Shown in pieces: positions 52,829 to 62,275 of a stretch of DNA of 64,000 nucleotides (position 1 is the first letter of the stretch; each line of letters starts with the position of its first letter). The stretch is from the NCBI RefSeq assembly GCF_004345565.1, contig NZ_SLWA01000001.1:901892-965891 (forward strand). The letters run 5' to 3'. The translations under genes were made by a program, and so were the position numbers. The notes beneath the pieces were generated by a model. The model was not told the DNA's origin. It searched no databases and was given only the letters and a program-made list of their open reading frames with translations. The DNA is from Flavobacterium circumlabens. GTDB taxonomy: Bacteria > Bacteroidota > Bacteroidia > Flavobacteriales > Flavobacteriaceae.

Positions 52829-53569
52829 ATGCAAAAGATAATTTCGTATCCCATATCCGTAATTTACTATTTATGTTTTAGTTTATGTTTATTGGTTTTT
52901 CATCCAATACAATGGATCTGCATAAAAGTTTTTGGTTATCAGGCGCATAAAAAGAGCGTTGACTATTTGAATTTTTTTCTTTTGAGATGTACCAATTTAG
53001 TAGGGACGACATATAAAATTGAAAACAGAGAGACTATTCCTGTCGGAGTTCCCTTGATTTTCGTATCCAATCATCAAAGTATGTACGATATCGTAGCAAT
53101 GATTTGGTACTTTAGACGTTTTCATTGTAAATTTGTAAGTAAGAAAGAGTTAGGAAGCGGAATTCCGAGTGTGTCATTCAATTTACGACATGGAGGTTCA
53201 GTGCTGATTAACCGAAAAGATCCAAAACAAGCCATTCCCGTAATCAAAGGCCTGTCTGAGTATATCGAAAAAAATACAAGATCGGCTGTTATTTTTCCGG
53301 AAGGTACCCGCAGCAAAACCGGAAAGCCAAAAGAATTTGCGCAGAGCGGTTTGAAAATCTTGTGTAAATATGCACCATCAGCCTATGTTGTTCCGGTAAG
53401 CATCAACAATTCATGGAAAATGGTACGATACGGAATGTTCCCTGTTGGTTTAGGAAATCGCCTTACCTTTACCGTTCATAAAGCTTTAGCCGTAAAAGAT
53501 TATGATTTTGCCGAGTTAATGGCAATTACAGAAAAGGCAGTTGTAGAAGGAGTAAATGAATATAAATAG
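52829..53569 (+). CDS. 1-acyl-sn-glycerol-3-phosphate acyltransferase (PlsC-type)
   Basis: 246 residues, second family member in the window. One or two membrane helices lie at residues 5-40 (YYLCFSLCLLVFHPIQWICI). The catalytic H-x4-D motif is NHQSMYDIVA (about residues 80-89) and the phosphate-binding motif FPEGTRSKTG (about 155-164) is the consensus form, so this is the more typical PlsC of the two. It makes phosphatidic acid from lysophosphatidic acid and acyl-ACP or acyl-CoA. It is followed after 50 bases by an acyl-ACP desaturase gene on the same strand, so the two may form a lipid-synthesis unit. Confidence 0.9.
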   Translation: MQKIISYPISVIYYLCFSLCLLVFHPIQWICIKVFGYQAHKKSVDYLNFFLLRCTNLVGTTYKIENRETIPVGVPLIFVSNHQSMYDIVAMIWYFRRFHCKFVSKKELGSGIPSVSFNLRHGGSVLINRKDPKQAIPVIKGLSEYIEKNTRSAVIFPEGTRSKTGKPKEFAQSGLKILCKYAPSAYVVPVSINNSWKMVRYGMFPVGLGNRLTFTVHKALAVKDYDFAELMAITEKAVVEGVNEYK

Positions 53570-53619
53570 ATTTTCGTTTTGTGAAAGCAAAAACTTAAAT
53601 CCCAAATCTAAAATAAGTA

Positions 53620-54612
53620 ATGTCTATAAAAAACATTAGATTAGAAGTAATGCAGTTTTTGGAAAAAAACGTAGATAGCTTCGTTGAACAGTATTTAATT
53701 CCAGTGGAAAAAATTTGGCAGCCGTCTGATTTTCTGCCTAATTCTGAAGGAGATAATTTCTTTGAAGAGGTTAGAGAATTACGTGAAATTGCTAAAGAAT
53801 TGCCGTATGATTTCTGGGTAACGCTTGTAGGTGACACGATCACCGAAGAAGCTTTGCCTACCTATGAATCCTGGTTAATGGATGTAGAAGGAATAAATCA
53901 GATCGAAAATGGCGGAAATGGCTGGTCGAAATGGATCCGTCAATGGACCGGTGAAGAAAACCGTCACGGTGATTTATTAAACAAGTATTTGTATTTGTCA
54001 GGTCGCGTTAACATGCGTGAAATCGAAATGACTACACAGCATTTAATCAACGACGGTTTTGACATCGGAACCGGATCTGATCCGTACAAAAACTTTGTAT
54101 ATACCAGTTTTCAGGAATTAGCAACATATGTATCACATAACAGAGTAGCCCAGATGGCGAAGAAATTTGGTGATAATAAATTGTCTAAAATGTGTAAAAT
54201 GATTGCAGGAGACGAAATGCGTCATCATCATGCGTACAGTGAATTTGTAACGTGTATTTTCGCGGTTGATCCTAGCGAAATGATGTTGGCCTTTCAATAC
54301 ATGATGAAACAAAAAATCGTTATGCCCGCACATTTCTTAAGAGAATCAGGTCAGAAGATCAGTTCTGCTTTTGAGCAGTTTTCAGATTCAGCACAACGTA
54401 TTGGTGTTTATACAGCAAACGATTATGTTGATATCATGCAGAAGTTAATCGATAAATGGGAGGTTGATAAAATCACCAATTTAACGGATGAAGCAGAAAA
54501 AGCTCGTGACTACTTAATGAAATTACCGGGACGTATGGCCAGAATTTCTGAACGATTAGTGATCCCACAGGAATCTCATATTTTCAAATGGGTTGAACCG
54601 GCGAGATTGTGA
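53620..54612 (+). CDS. Acyl-ACP desaturase (ferritin-like di-iron)
   Basis: 330 residues, the length of the soluble acyl-[acyl-carrier-protein] desaturases first known from plants and found in some bacteria. The di-iron ligands are in GEENRHG (about residues 110-116) and GDEMRHH (about 195-201), each the expected E-x-x-H, with other Glu ligands in the helices between. It would insert a cis double bond into acyl-ACP using oxygen and reduced ferredoxin. No ferredoxin gene is adjacent. It lies 50 bases after the PlsC-type gene and ends in a strong hairpin at 54679. The double-bond position cannot be told. Confidence 0.93.
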   Translation: MSIKNIRLEVMQFLEKNVDSFVEQYLIPVEKIWQPSDFLPNSEGDNFFEEVRELREIAKELPYDFWVTLVGDTITEEALPTYESWLMDVEGINQIENGGNGWSKWIRQWTGEENRHGDLLNKYLYLSGRVNMREIEMTTQHLINDGFDIGTGSDPYKNFVYTSFQELATYVSHNRVAQMAKKFGDNKLSKMCKMIAGDEMRHHHAYSEFVTCIFAVDPSEMMLAFQYMMKQKIVMPAHFLRESGQKISSAFEQFSDSAQRIGVYTANDYVDIMQKLIDKWEVDKITNLTDEAEKARDYLMKLPGRMARISERLVIPQESHIFKWVEPARL

Positions 54613-54678
54613 TTTCAGCTTTTTAATTGAAAATTCAATTTAAAGCAACTTTATTGCATTAGATAAATAATAAAATTG

Positions 54679-54719
54679 ATGTTGATTATCGGAGTTTATA
54701 AAACTTTGATAATCAACAT
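54679..54719 (+). terminator. Terminator after the desaturase gene
   Basis: ATGTTGATTATC (54679-54690) pairs with GATAATCAACAT (54708-54719), with further pairing inside (AGTTT/AAACT), followed by TTTTTTAA. It starts 66 bases after the stop codon. Confidence 0.85.
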
Positions 54720-54813
54720 TTTTTAATAAAATGGATTTGGGAATGTTGATTAATGCAACAATGTTCATTTAAAAATCCGTAAAAGGAATGACTTTAAAAG
54801 CATCTAAAAATTT

Positions 54814-55467
54814 ATGAATACTACAGACTTAATAAAGAGAACAATTCAATTTGTAAAAGAAAAATTAGAAGATGCAGAGGGCGGACACGATTGGTTTCAC
54901 ATTGAACGTGTGCATAAAAATGCGCTGTTGATCGCCAAAAATACGGACTGTGATTTAACAGTGGTTGAATTAGGTGCTTTGCTTCATGATATTGCCGACA
55001 GCAAATTTCATAACGGAGATGAAACGATCGGTCCAAAAACCGCACGTTTATTTCTCGAAGGTGAAAATGTTTCAGAAGATGTGATTGCTCACGTGGTATA
55101 CATCATAGAAAACATCTCTTATAAAGGCGGTAATTTTGAAAAGAAATTTTCCTCAATTGAATTGGATATTGTTCAGGATGCAGATCGTTTAGATGCGATC
55201 GGAGCTATTGGAGTGGCGAGAGCTTTCAACTACGGAGGCTTTAAAAACAGAGCATTGTACAATCCGGAAATTGAGCCTGTCACAAATATGACGAAGGAAG
55301 AGTACAAAAAGAATAATGCACCAACCATAAATCATTTTTACGAAAAGCTCCTACTCTTAAAAGATAAAATGAATACCGAAACCGGAAAAGAAATCGCAGC
55401 CGAAAGACATCGTTTTATGGAGCTTTTTCTTTCACAGTTCTACGCGGAATGGGAGGGAGTGAAGTAG
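54814..55467 (+). CDS. HD-domain phosphohydrolase
   Basis: 217 residues of a YedJ-like HD domain. The metal ligands are visible as H in GGHDWFHIERVHKNA (about residues 23-37), the HD pair in LGALLHDIADSKF (about 49-61), and D in VQDADRLDAIGAIG (about 125-138). The protein should hydrolyse a phosphate ester or nucleotide in the cytoplasm. The substrate is unknown. It stands alone, convergent with the feo cluster, with repeat-rich sequence between. Confidence 0.88.
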   Translation: MNTTDLIKRTIQFVKEKLEDAEGGHDWFHIERVHKNALLIAKNTDCDLTVVELGALLHDIADSKFHNGDETIGPKTARLFLEGENVSEDVIAHVVYIIENISYKGGNFEKKFSSIELDIVQDADRLDAIGAIGVARAFNYGGFKNRALYNPEIEPVTNMTKEEYKKNNAPTINHFYEKLLLLKDKMNTETGKEIAAERHRFMELFLSQFYAEWEGVK

Positions 55468-55469
55468 TT

Positions 55470-55618
55470 TTTTAGTCTCAGTGTTCAGTTACAGTATTGA
55501 GTTATAGTTTTCCAGGAGCGACAGCCCTAAAATTCTCAGAACCTTAGCACCTCAGCATCTTAGCACTTCCAAAAAAAACCTTTGCCCCTCTGAACCTTTG
55601 CCTCTTTGAACCTCAAAA
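55470..55618. repeat. Intergenic short-repeat region between the HD and feo genes
   Basis: The gap holds AGTCTCAGTGTTCAGT-type sequence, then CCTTAGCACCTCAGCATCTTAGCAC and CCTTTGCCCCTCTGAACCTTTGC-like tandem motifs (55547-55613). The unit (ACCTTAGCAC, GAACCTTTGC) recurs three or four times. It looks like a mosaic of dispersed intergenic repeats, and no hairpin terminator is evident for either convergent gene. Confidence 0.6.
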
Positions 55619-55619
55619 A

Positions 55620-55745
55620 TTAGCTACATCCGCAACTTCCCCCATCACCACAGTCCTTTTTCTTTTTAGATTTCCAAAAGAATTTCTTAATCAAAAAGGC
55701 AACGGCGAAAGCTAATATGGCAAAGGCGATGATTTCCTGTATCAT
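55620..55745 (-). CDS. FeoB-associated Cys-rich membrane peptide
   Basis: 41 residues from ATG at 55745 (MIQEIIAFAILAFAVAFLIK), 5 bases after the feoB stop. One membrane helix (about residues 3-20) is followed by a Lys-rich loop and a Cys tail (DCGDGGSCGCS). This is the usual form of the FeoB-associated Cys-rich protein of Bacteroidota and some Firmicutes, thought to act with FeoB in ferrous iron uptake; the Cys may bind iron or a redox partner. The frame is open upstream, but an 85-residue version would start inside feoB and is not credible. Confidence 0.85.
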   Translation of the reverse strand: MIQEIIAFAILAFAVAFLIKKFFWKSKKKKDCGDGGSCGCS

Positions 55746-55750
55746 GATTT

Positions 55751-57850
55751 TTATTTTAGAATTTGATACGCTATTAAAGCTACAAAATAAGCAAGGCCAC
55801 TCATGAAAACCAATTGCATGGCTGGCCACTTCCAGGAGTTTGTTTCTTTTTTGGTAATGGCAAGCGTACTGGCACATTGCATGGCGAAAGCGTAAAACAG
55901 GAGTAATGAAATCCCCGTAGCAAAATTAAAAATCTTTGAACCCGTTGCCGGATCTACTTCCTGTTGCATTTTGCTTTTTATGGTGGCTTCATTATCACTG
56001 TCTCCTACACTGTAAATGGTTGCCAGCGTTCCCACAAAAACCTCGCGGGCAGCAAAAGAGCTTATCAGTGCAATTCCGATTTTCCAGTCGTAACCCAAAG
56101 GGGCAATTGCAGGTTCGATTGCCCTGCCCATAATTCCGATGTAGGAATTCTCCAATTTCTGAGAAGCGACTTCATTTTCAAACTGAAGCTTATTTAAGTG
56201 TTTTTCTGCTGTTCTTTCTTTCACAATGGCTTCCGCTTCATTAAAATCCTTTCCGGGACCGTACGAAGCCAAAAACCACAAAATAACAGATATGGCTAAA
56301 ATGATTTTACCCGCACCAACGATAAAGGCTTTGGTTTTTTCGATAACATTGATTCCAACATTCTTGAAAAGAGGTAATTTATAACTTGGCATTTCAACTA
56401 CGAAATAGGTTTTGCTGTCTAATTTTAGAACTTTATTTAAAATATAAGCAGATAAAATAGCTGTTCCGAATCCTAAAATATACAAGAACATTAGCGTGAG
56501 TCCCTGAAGATTTAAAATTCCCAGAACACGTCTGCTCGGAATCACCAGTGAAATAATAATCGCATAAACAGGTAATCGTGCAGAGCAGGTGGTAAACGGA
56601 GTTACCAAAATGGTGATGAGGCGTTCTTTCCAGTTTTCGATATTTCGGGTGGCCATAATCGCCGGAATCGCACAGGCTGTTCCTGAAATCAAAGGCACGA
56701 CACTTTTTCCGGAAAGCCCGAATTTGCGCATGATTTTATCCATAAGGAAAACCACACGGCTCATATAACCGCTTTCTTCGAGAATAGAAATAAACAGAAA
56801 TAAAAAGGCAATTTGCGGAATGAAAATTATAACCCCGCCAATCCCCGGAATAATTCCCTGAGAAAGTAAATCGGTTAAAATACCACTGGGCAATTCCTGA
56901 GCAACCCAGCTGCTTAAAGAGGCAAAAGTGCTGTCAATAAAATCCATCGGGATGGTAGACCAGCTAAAAATTGACTGGAAAATAAGAAACAGAATTCCTG
57001 TGAAAATGACATATCCCCAGACTTTGTGTGTTAAAACGCGGTCCAGTTTTGCCCTGAAATCTTTTGCCATTGTGGCATCTATTTTCAATCCGTCTTTTAA
57101 AACATTGTTGATGAACTGGTACCGTTTTATGGTTTCTTTTTGCTGTAAACGTTTTAATTCCGGATGTGACTTGGTAAAGGCATTTCGAATTTCATTTCGG
57201 TCTAAATTAGAAAAATTGACATCCTGCGTGATAACCAGCCATAATTTGTACAGCAATTGGTTTGGAAACAATTTTTGTAAACCGCTAAAATATTCAGGAT
57301 CAATTTCTAAAGCATTCAGGCAGGATTCATGCTGAAGGGTTTTATACGAAACGATCAGGTTTTTCAGGTCTTCAATTCCGGTCCCTTTTCTTGAACTGAT
57401 CAGGGCAATTTTGGTTTTTAGTTTTTCTTCCAAAAGCGGAATATCTAAAGTAATTCCTTTTGTTTCCATGCGATCCGCCATATTAATGACTAAAATCGTC
57501 GGAATTTCAAGGTCTTTTATTTGTGTGTAAATGAGTAAGTTTCTTTTCAGATTTTCTACATCCGTCACAACGACTGCGACGTCGGGATATAATTTGTCAT
57601 TTTTGTTCAGCAGCAGTTCAATTACCACGCTTTCATCCATGGAACTGGCGTTCAGGCTGTACGTTCCCGGTAAATCTAAAATATTGGCTTTTATACCATG
57701 AGGCAGTTTACAGAAACCTATTTTCTTCTCAACGGTTATTCCGGGATAATTCCCTACTTGCTGGTTAAGTCCGGTAAGCTGATTGAATACGGAAGTTTTT
57801 CCTGTATTTGGATTCCCGATAAGCGCAACATTAATATTTTCAACACTCAT
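55751..57850 (-). CDS. feoB: Ferrous iron transport protein FeoB
   Basis: 699 residues. The N-terminal G domain has GNPNTGKTSVFN (G1, residues about 12-23), DLPGTYSL (G3) and NMAD (G4), followed by the helical insert. The membrane part (about 280-699) has eight or more helices, with the Gate-type motifs including PLISGTACAIPAIMATR and TPFTTCSARLPVYAI, both typical of FeoB. It imports Fe(II) across the inner membrane. It overlaps feoA by one base (TAATG) and the Cys-rich peptide follows, so the three form one operon. Confidence 0.96.
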   Translation of the reverse strand: MSVENINVALIGNPNTGKTSVFNQLTGLNQQVGNYPGITVEKKIGFCKLPHGIKANILDLPGTYSLNASSMDESVVIELLLNKNDKLYPDVAVVVTDVENLKRNLLIYTQIKDLEIPTILVINMADRMETKGITLDIPLLEEKLKTKIALISSRKGTGIEDLKNLIVSYKTLQHESCLNALEIDPEYFSGLQKLFPNQLLYKLWLVITQDVNFSNLDRNEIRNAFTKSHPELKRLQQKETIKRYQFINNVLKDGLKIDATMAKDFRAKLDRVLTHKVWGYVIFTGILFLIFQSIFSWSTIPMDFIDSTFASLSSWVAQELPSGILTDLLSQGIIPGIGGVIIFIPQIAFLFLFISILEESGYMSRVVFLMDKIMRKFGLSGKSVVPLISGTACAIPAIMATRNIENWKERLITILVTPFTTCSARLPVYAIIISLVIPSRRVLGILNLQGLTLMFLYILGFGTAILSAYILNKVLKLDSKTYFVVEMPSYKLPLFKNVGINVIEKTKAFIVGAGKIILAISVILWFLASYGPGKDFNEAEAIVKERTAEKHLNKLQFENEVASQKLENSYIGIMGRAIEPAIAPLGYDWKIGIALISSFAAREVFVGTLATIYSVGDSDNEATIKSKMQQEVDPATGSKIFNFATGISLLLFYAFAMQCASTLAITKKETNSWKWPAMQLVFMSGLAYFVALIAYQILK

Positions 57851-58089
57851 TACAAATTGGTTTTGATAAGTTCAACTTCAATTTCACGAGCAGTTTCTAT
57901 ACGAATGGCAACATGAGAACCATTAATGTCCAAATACAAAGGGTCTCCAAAAGGAGCAATTTGAAGTAATTCAACCATACTGCCCGGAAGGCAACCCATT
58001 TCTAATAATTTAAGAGGAATAAGTTCGATATCAAAATCTTTGATAATGGCTTTCTCGCCTTTTTTTAGGGAATGGATCGTATTTCGCAA
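57850..58089 (-). CDS. feoA: Ferrous iron transport protein FeoA (TTG start)
   Basis: 79 residues, an SH3-like cytoplasmic protein that helps FeoB function. The core (KKGEKAIIKDFD, then LKLLEMGCLPGSMVELLQIA, GDPLYLDINGSHVAIR) is clearly FeoA. The start codon appears to be TTG at 58089: an in-frame TAA lies two codons upstream and no ATG precedes the first conserved strand. A -7-like element (CAAAAATA on the plus strand at 58116-58123) lies upstream, facing feoA. The gene overlaps feoB by one base. No clear Fur box was seen. Confidence 0.88.
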   Translation of the reverse strand: MRNTIHSLKKGEKAIIKDFDIELIPLKLLEMGCLPGSMVELLQIAPFGDPLYLDINGSHVAIRIETAREIEVELIKTNL

Positions 58090-58192
58090 AGCTTATTTAG
58101 ATTGAATTTAGATTGCAAAAATAGGCATTTATTCTATATATCTAAGTATTTAATGCTCATTCAAATGCTAAATCTTTCTAAAATAAAGTGTT

Positions 58193-58858
58193 TTATTCCT
58201 GACACAAAAAATCGATGTCTGCCAGAAGACGTTTGATGTCTTCTTTATTCGTTCCGTCATAGAAACCACGGACACGGCGTTTTTGGTCTACCAGTACAAA
58301 ATTTTCAGTATGAACCATATCGTACAACTGATCCGGTCTTCCAAGTTTTACGGCCAGGTATGATTTTCTGGCCATGGTATAGATTTCTTTTTTGTCGCCC
58401 GTAACCAGATTCCATTTACTGTCAACCACGCCATGTTTTATGGCATATGCCTTTAATACCGGAATACTGTCGACTTCAGGGAAAACCGTATGGGACAGCA
58501 GCAATACTTTCGGATTATTTAAAACGGCTTTCTGGACATCCGCTAAATTGGTGGTCATTTTAGGACAGATGGAACCACAGGTGGTAAAGAAAAAATCGGC
58601 CACATAAATTTTGCCTTCGTAGTTTTTTTGCGTAATGGTATCTCCGTTCTGATTGACAAAAGAAAAATCGGCAATGGTATGATACTTGCTTTTGTACTGA
58701 ATGGTACTGTCAACCAATTCAGGATTTACATCGGCAGGATTGTAAATGGGTAATGTTTTTTGTGGCTTTAAAGCCGAATAAAATAAGGATATTGTAACAA
58801 CCGAAAATATAATTAAAACAATAAAGAATTTGCGGTATCTGTATAGCAGTGATTTCAT
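58193..58858 (-). CDS. SCO1/SenC-family copper chaperone (thioredoxin fold)
   Basis: 221 residues from ATG at 58858 (MKSLLYRYRKFFIVLIIF); an earlier in-frame Met at 58891 is less likely. An N-terminal membrane helix anchors it, with the domain in the periplasm. The copper-binding CxxxC is in TTCGSICPKMT (about residues 99-109), and the distal His in DMVHTENFVLV (about 180-190). SCO proteins deliver copper to the CuA site of cytochrome oxidase and may act as thiol reductases. No oxidase genes are visible here. A -7-like element CAAAAATA (58874-58881, plus-strand spelling) precedes the start. Confidence 0.9.
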   Translation of the reverse strand: MKSLLYRYRKFFIVLIIFSVVTISLFYSALKPQKTLPIYNPADVNPELVDSTIQYKSKYHTIADFSFVNQNGDTITQKNYEGKIYVADFFFTTCGSICPKMTTNLADVQKAVLNNPKVLLLSHTVFPEVDSIPVLKAYAIKHGVVDSKWNLVTGDKKEIYTMARKSYLAVKLGRPDQLYDMVHTENFVLVDQKRRVRGFYDGTNKEDIKRLLADIDFLCQE

Positions 58859-59028
58859 AAAGGTAATTTGGCGCAAAAATACAAAAAGCACTTTTTAAAT
58901 CTGTAGTTCGTAACTTTTTTAACTTCGAAAGTTTGTGTAATTTTCGGTGAAAGGAATGCCTTAAATTTGGTTTTTCAGTGCTTGTCAGATTTTAATTCCA
59001 AAATTGAAAGAAGTCGCTTTTAGGGATA

Positions 59029-59953
59029 CTATTTAATTTTAGCTTTCCGAATGGATTTGTTGACCAGATACAATCCGATTAAGGTCACCATAACACCAAT
59101 CGAAATGGCCTGGGTAAGCGGTTCTCCAAAAATAAAAAAACTGAGTACAATAGCCACAACCGGATTGATATACGCATAAATACTGCTGACTTCTGTTGGA
59201 AGGTGCTAACGAATATATAAAAGCAATAAAAGTCAGGATAGAACCAATTACGACCAGATAAGCAATTGCCCACCAGGATGTTAACGGAATCTCACTGTAA
59301 GGAATATTGATTCCGGAAACTTCTGTTACTCCAAAAAGAATAAAACTCGAAATCACCATTTGCAATCCTAAACTAAAATACGGATTAAAACTTGCCGCTT
59401 TTTTCTTCGTATGTAAAATTCCAAAAGCCCACGTGATGGTTGATGCCACAGACAAGAAGATTCCAAATTGAAAATCCGGTCTTAAGAAATCGCCCAGATG
59501 ATCCATAAAAATAATACAGATTCCGCCAAAGCAGATTAAAAGTCCAGTCACGGCCAGCTTCGCAATTCGTACGCCTTTAAAAAAACAGATCACAACAATC
59601 CAAATTGGGAAGATAGCGCCAATAATGGCACCGAGTCCACTGCTTATGTATTTCACGCCCCAGGTACTCAGTCCGTTACTGCAGACAAAGTTCAGAACGG
59701 CCAAAATTAAGATGGTCTTCCATTGTTTACCTTTTGGCCACGGTTCTTTTTTCAATAAAAAATAACCAACGTACAGAATGCCTCCCAAAAACTGACGTAT
59801 CGTCGCCAATTGTAATGCCGGCATATGTTTTACGCCTTCTTTGGAAGCAAGCCAGGTTGTGCCCCAAAAGAAACTTACCCAGCATAAAGCCAGAACTGGT
59901 AATCCTATTGCTTCCACTTTTCCTGAAAATGCGGCTTGTATTCGTGCTCTCAC
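59029..59953 (-). pseudogene. EamA-family (drug/metabolite) transporter, frameshifted near the 3' end
   Basis: A ten-helix EamA/DMT transporter, probably starting at GTG 59953. Residues 1-250 are normal, with helices such as VLALCWVSFFWGTTWLASKE and two EamA repeats. After FIYSLAP the continuing frame is nonsense and stops at 59039. Shifting by one base restores TEVSSIYAYINPVVAIVLSF, GEPLTQAISIGVMVTLIG and LYLVNKSIRKAK, ending at a TAG at 59029-59031. The break lies at about 59196-59203, where one extra C (in CCTTCC of the minus strand, expected CCTTC) explains everything. It is either a real inactivating insertion or a sequencing error. Substrate unknown. Confidence 0.85.
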
Positions 59954-60152
59954 TTTTGTTTAGATTGGTTTGTCAAATATTCCAAAAACTATTTCAAATA
60001 GAAGTTGAAAAGCGAATTTTTATTCATGAAACTTTTAGCTGCTTCTGATGAAATATTTGCATTAAAAACCCTTATTGATTATTATATAATTTTAACATAA
60101 AGTTTAAAATAATAACAATATGTTTGTATTAAACCCTTAATTCATAATTATA

Positions 60153-62213
60153 ATGATAAAACAGTTTAACAAACCTGTGTTTTGTGTTGTTTCTGTAATG
60201 TTTTCACTAACAGCAGTCAACGCTCAAAATGCAAAACCAAAAGAACCGGGAATCAATGTTTCCTATATGAATACTAAAATCAGTCCGACAGAAGATTTTT
60301 TTCGTTATGTAAACGGAACCTGGCTGGATAAAACAGAGATTCCAAGCGACAGGACTTCATGGGGAAGTTTCAACGAATTAAGACAAAAAACAGATGAGAA
60401 TTCGTTGGCTATTTTGAAAGAAGCTTCAAAAGATCCTAAATATAAATCAAACACCGATCAGGGTAAAGCCATTGCTTTATTCAATACCATTTTGGATACA
60501 GTTGGAAGAAATAAGCTGGGTGTAAAACCGCTTGAGCCTATTTTAAAGAAAATTGATGCAATAAAAAATGTAGCAGATTTACAAAATTTCCTTATCGAAA
60601 TGGAGCCTCAGGGCGGTATTGGTTTCTTTGGTGTCGGAATTGGTGCTGATGCGAAAAACAGTAATGTAAATTCAGTGAGTATCGGACCGGGACGTTTAGG
60701 ACTTTCGGATAAAGATTACTACAATGCCGATGATAAAGATTCTAAAGAAAAACGTGCGAAATACGAGCTGCATGTGGCGAGAATGATGCAGTTTATCGGA
60801 GAAAGCCCGGCAAAAGCAAAACAAAGCGCCACTCAGATTCTGGCATTAGAAACGGCTATGTCTGCTCCGAGATTGGATCGCGTTGAGAGAAGAGACCGCA
60901 GAAAACAATACAACCCAACGGCAATTGCTGATTTAAAAAAGACGATTCCTTCTATTCAATGGGATAAGTTTTTTACAGGAATCGGAATGACAAAAGTGGA
61001 TACTGTAATTGTGACACAGCCTCGTTATATGGCTGAATTAGAAAAAATATTTACTGAAAAGAAAGTCGCAGACTGGAAAGAATATCTGAAATGGTCTGCT
61101 TTAAACAGATCAGCTTCTTTGTTAAGTACGGATATTGAAAATGCCAATTTTGATTTCTACGGAAAAACATTAACTGGTGCATTAAAACAACGCCCACGTG
61201 AGGAAATGGCTTTGCAGGTAATCAATAATGCAACAGGAGAAGCTTTAGGAAAATTATATGTTGAAAAATTATTTCCTGCTGAAGCAAAAGATAAAGCACA
61301 GAAAATGATTCAGAACGTTATTCTGGCGTATGAAAACAGAATCAATGCATTACCCTGGATGTCTGCGCCGACTAAAGTGAAAGCGATTGAGAAATTAAAG
61401 AAAATTACAATCAAAATCGGGTATCCGGATAAATGGAAAGATTATTCTGCTTTGGAAATTAAAAATGTTTCAGAAGGCGGAACGTACTTTACCAATATGG
61501 CGAGTTTATCGAAATGGGATTATAAAGAAGATTTGGCTAAACTGGGTAAACCGGTTGACAAAACAGAATGGGGAATGTCTCCACAAACGGTAAATGCCTA
61601 TTACAATCCGTCTTACAACGAAATTGTTTTCCCTGCAGCCATTTTACAACCTCCATTTTATAATTATCAGGCAGACGAAGCGGTAAATTACGGTGGAATC
61701 GGAGCGGTTATCGGTCACGAAATCTCACATGGTTTTGATGATTCAGGAGCACGTTACAATGCAGACGGAAACCTTGTTGACTGGTGGACGGCTGATGATT
61801 TAAAACAATTTACGGAACTTGGAACTGCATTAGCAGCTCAGTATAGTGCCTTAGAGCCTTTGCCGGGAATACATGTAGACGGTAAATTTACTTTAGGTGA
61901 AAATATTGGTGATTTAGGTGGAATAAATGCAGCTTACGATGGATTGCAATTGTATTTGAAAGCCAATGGAAATCCTGGTTTAATTGATGGTTTTACACCG
62001 GAACAACGTTTCTTTATTTCATGGGCTACAGTTTGGAGAACAAAATCAAGAGACGAGGCGATCAAAAGTCAGGTAAAAACAGATCCGCACTCTCCTGGAA
62101 TGTACAGAGCGTATGTGCCAATTCAGAATGTAGATGCTTTTTATGATGCTTTTGGAATCAAAAAAGGAGATAAGATGTATGTAGAACCAGAGAAGAGAGT
62201 TAAAATCTGGTAA
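60153..62213 (+). CDS. M13-family zinc metallopeptidase (neprilysin-like, PepO type)
   Basis: 686 residues with a signal peptide (VFCVVSVMFSLTAVNA, cleavage before QNA) and no membrane anchor, so probably periplasmic or secreted. The N-terminal M13 domain begins SPTEDFFRYVNGTWLDKTEI (about residues 44-64). The zinc site is GHEISHGFDD (HExxH, about residues 520-530) with the third ligand Glu in ENIGDLGG (about 582-590), and substrate-binding NAYYNPSYNEIVFPAAI (about 483-500) is typical. It would cut short peptides. It stands alone. A -7 element TATGTTTG lies at 60119-60126 without a clear -33. Confidence 0.95.
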   Translation: MIKQFNKPVFCVVSVMFSLTAVNAQNAKPKEPGINVSYMNTKISPTEDFFRYVNGTWLDKTEIPSDRTSWGSFNELRQKTDENSLAILKEASKDPKYKSNTDQGKAIALFNTILDTVGRNKLGVKPLEPILKKIDAIKNVADLQNFLIEMEPQGGIGFFGVGIGADAKNSNVNSVSIGPGRLGLSDKDYYNADDKDSKEKRAKYELHVARMMQFIGESPAKAKQSATQILALETAMSAPRLDRVERRDRRKQYNPTAIADLKKTIPSIQWDKFFTGIGMTKVDTVIVTQPRYMAELEKIFTEKKVADWKEYLKWSALNRSASLLSTDIENANFDFYGKTLTGALKQRPREEMALQVINNATGEALGKLYVEKLFPAEAKDKAQKMIQNVILAYENRINALPWMSAPTKVKAIEKLKKITIKIGYPDKWKDYSALEIKNVSEGGTYFTNMASLSKWDYKEDLAKLGKPVDKTEWGMSPQTVNAYYNPSYNEIVFPAAILQPPFYNYQADEAVNYGGIGAVIGHEISHGFDDSGARYNADGNLVDWWTADDLKQFTELGTALAAQYSALEPLPGIHVDGKFTLGENIGDLGGINAAYDGLQLYLKANGNPGLIDGFTPEQRFFISWATVWRTKSRDEAIKSQVKTDPHSPGMYRAYVPIQNVDAFYDAFGIKKGDKMYVEPEKRVKIW

Positions 62214-62225
62214 TATCAAATCATA

Positions 62226-62255
62226 AAAAAACGGCGCTGATTCAGCGCCGTTTTT
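62226..62255. terminator. Bidirectional terminator between the M13 peptidase and cytochrome genes
   Basis: AAAAACGGCGCTGA and TCAGCGCCGTTTTT form an almost continuous stem of 14 bp with T-rich flanks on both sides. It serves the convergent peptidase and c-type cytochrome genes. Confidence 0.88.
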
Positions 62256-62275
62256 GTTTTTTATATGTTTTTGAA

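Noticed and set aside
55746..55877. 85-residue version of the FeoB-associated peptide
   Set aside because: It would start inside feoB on the same strand; the 41-residue form has the right length and start.
59734..60048. 104-codon plus-strand ORF opposite the EamA gene
   Set aside because: It lies mostly antisense to the transporter, and no domain is recognisable.
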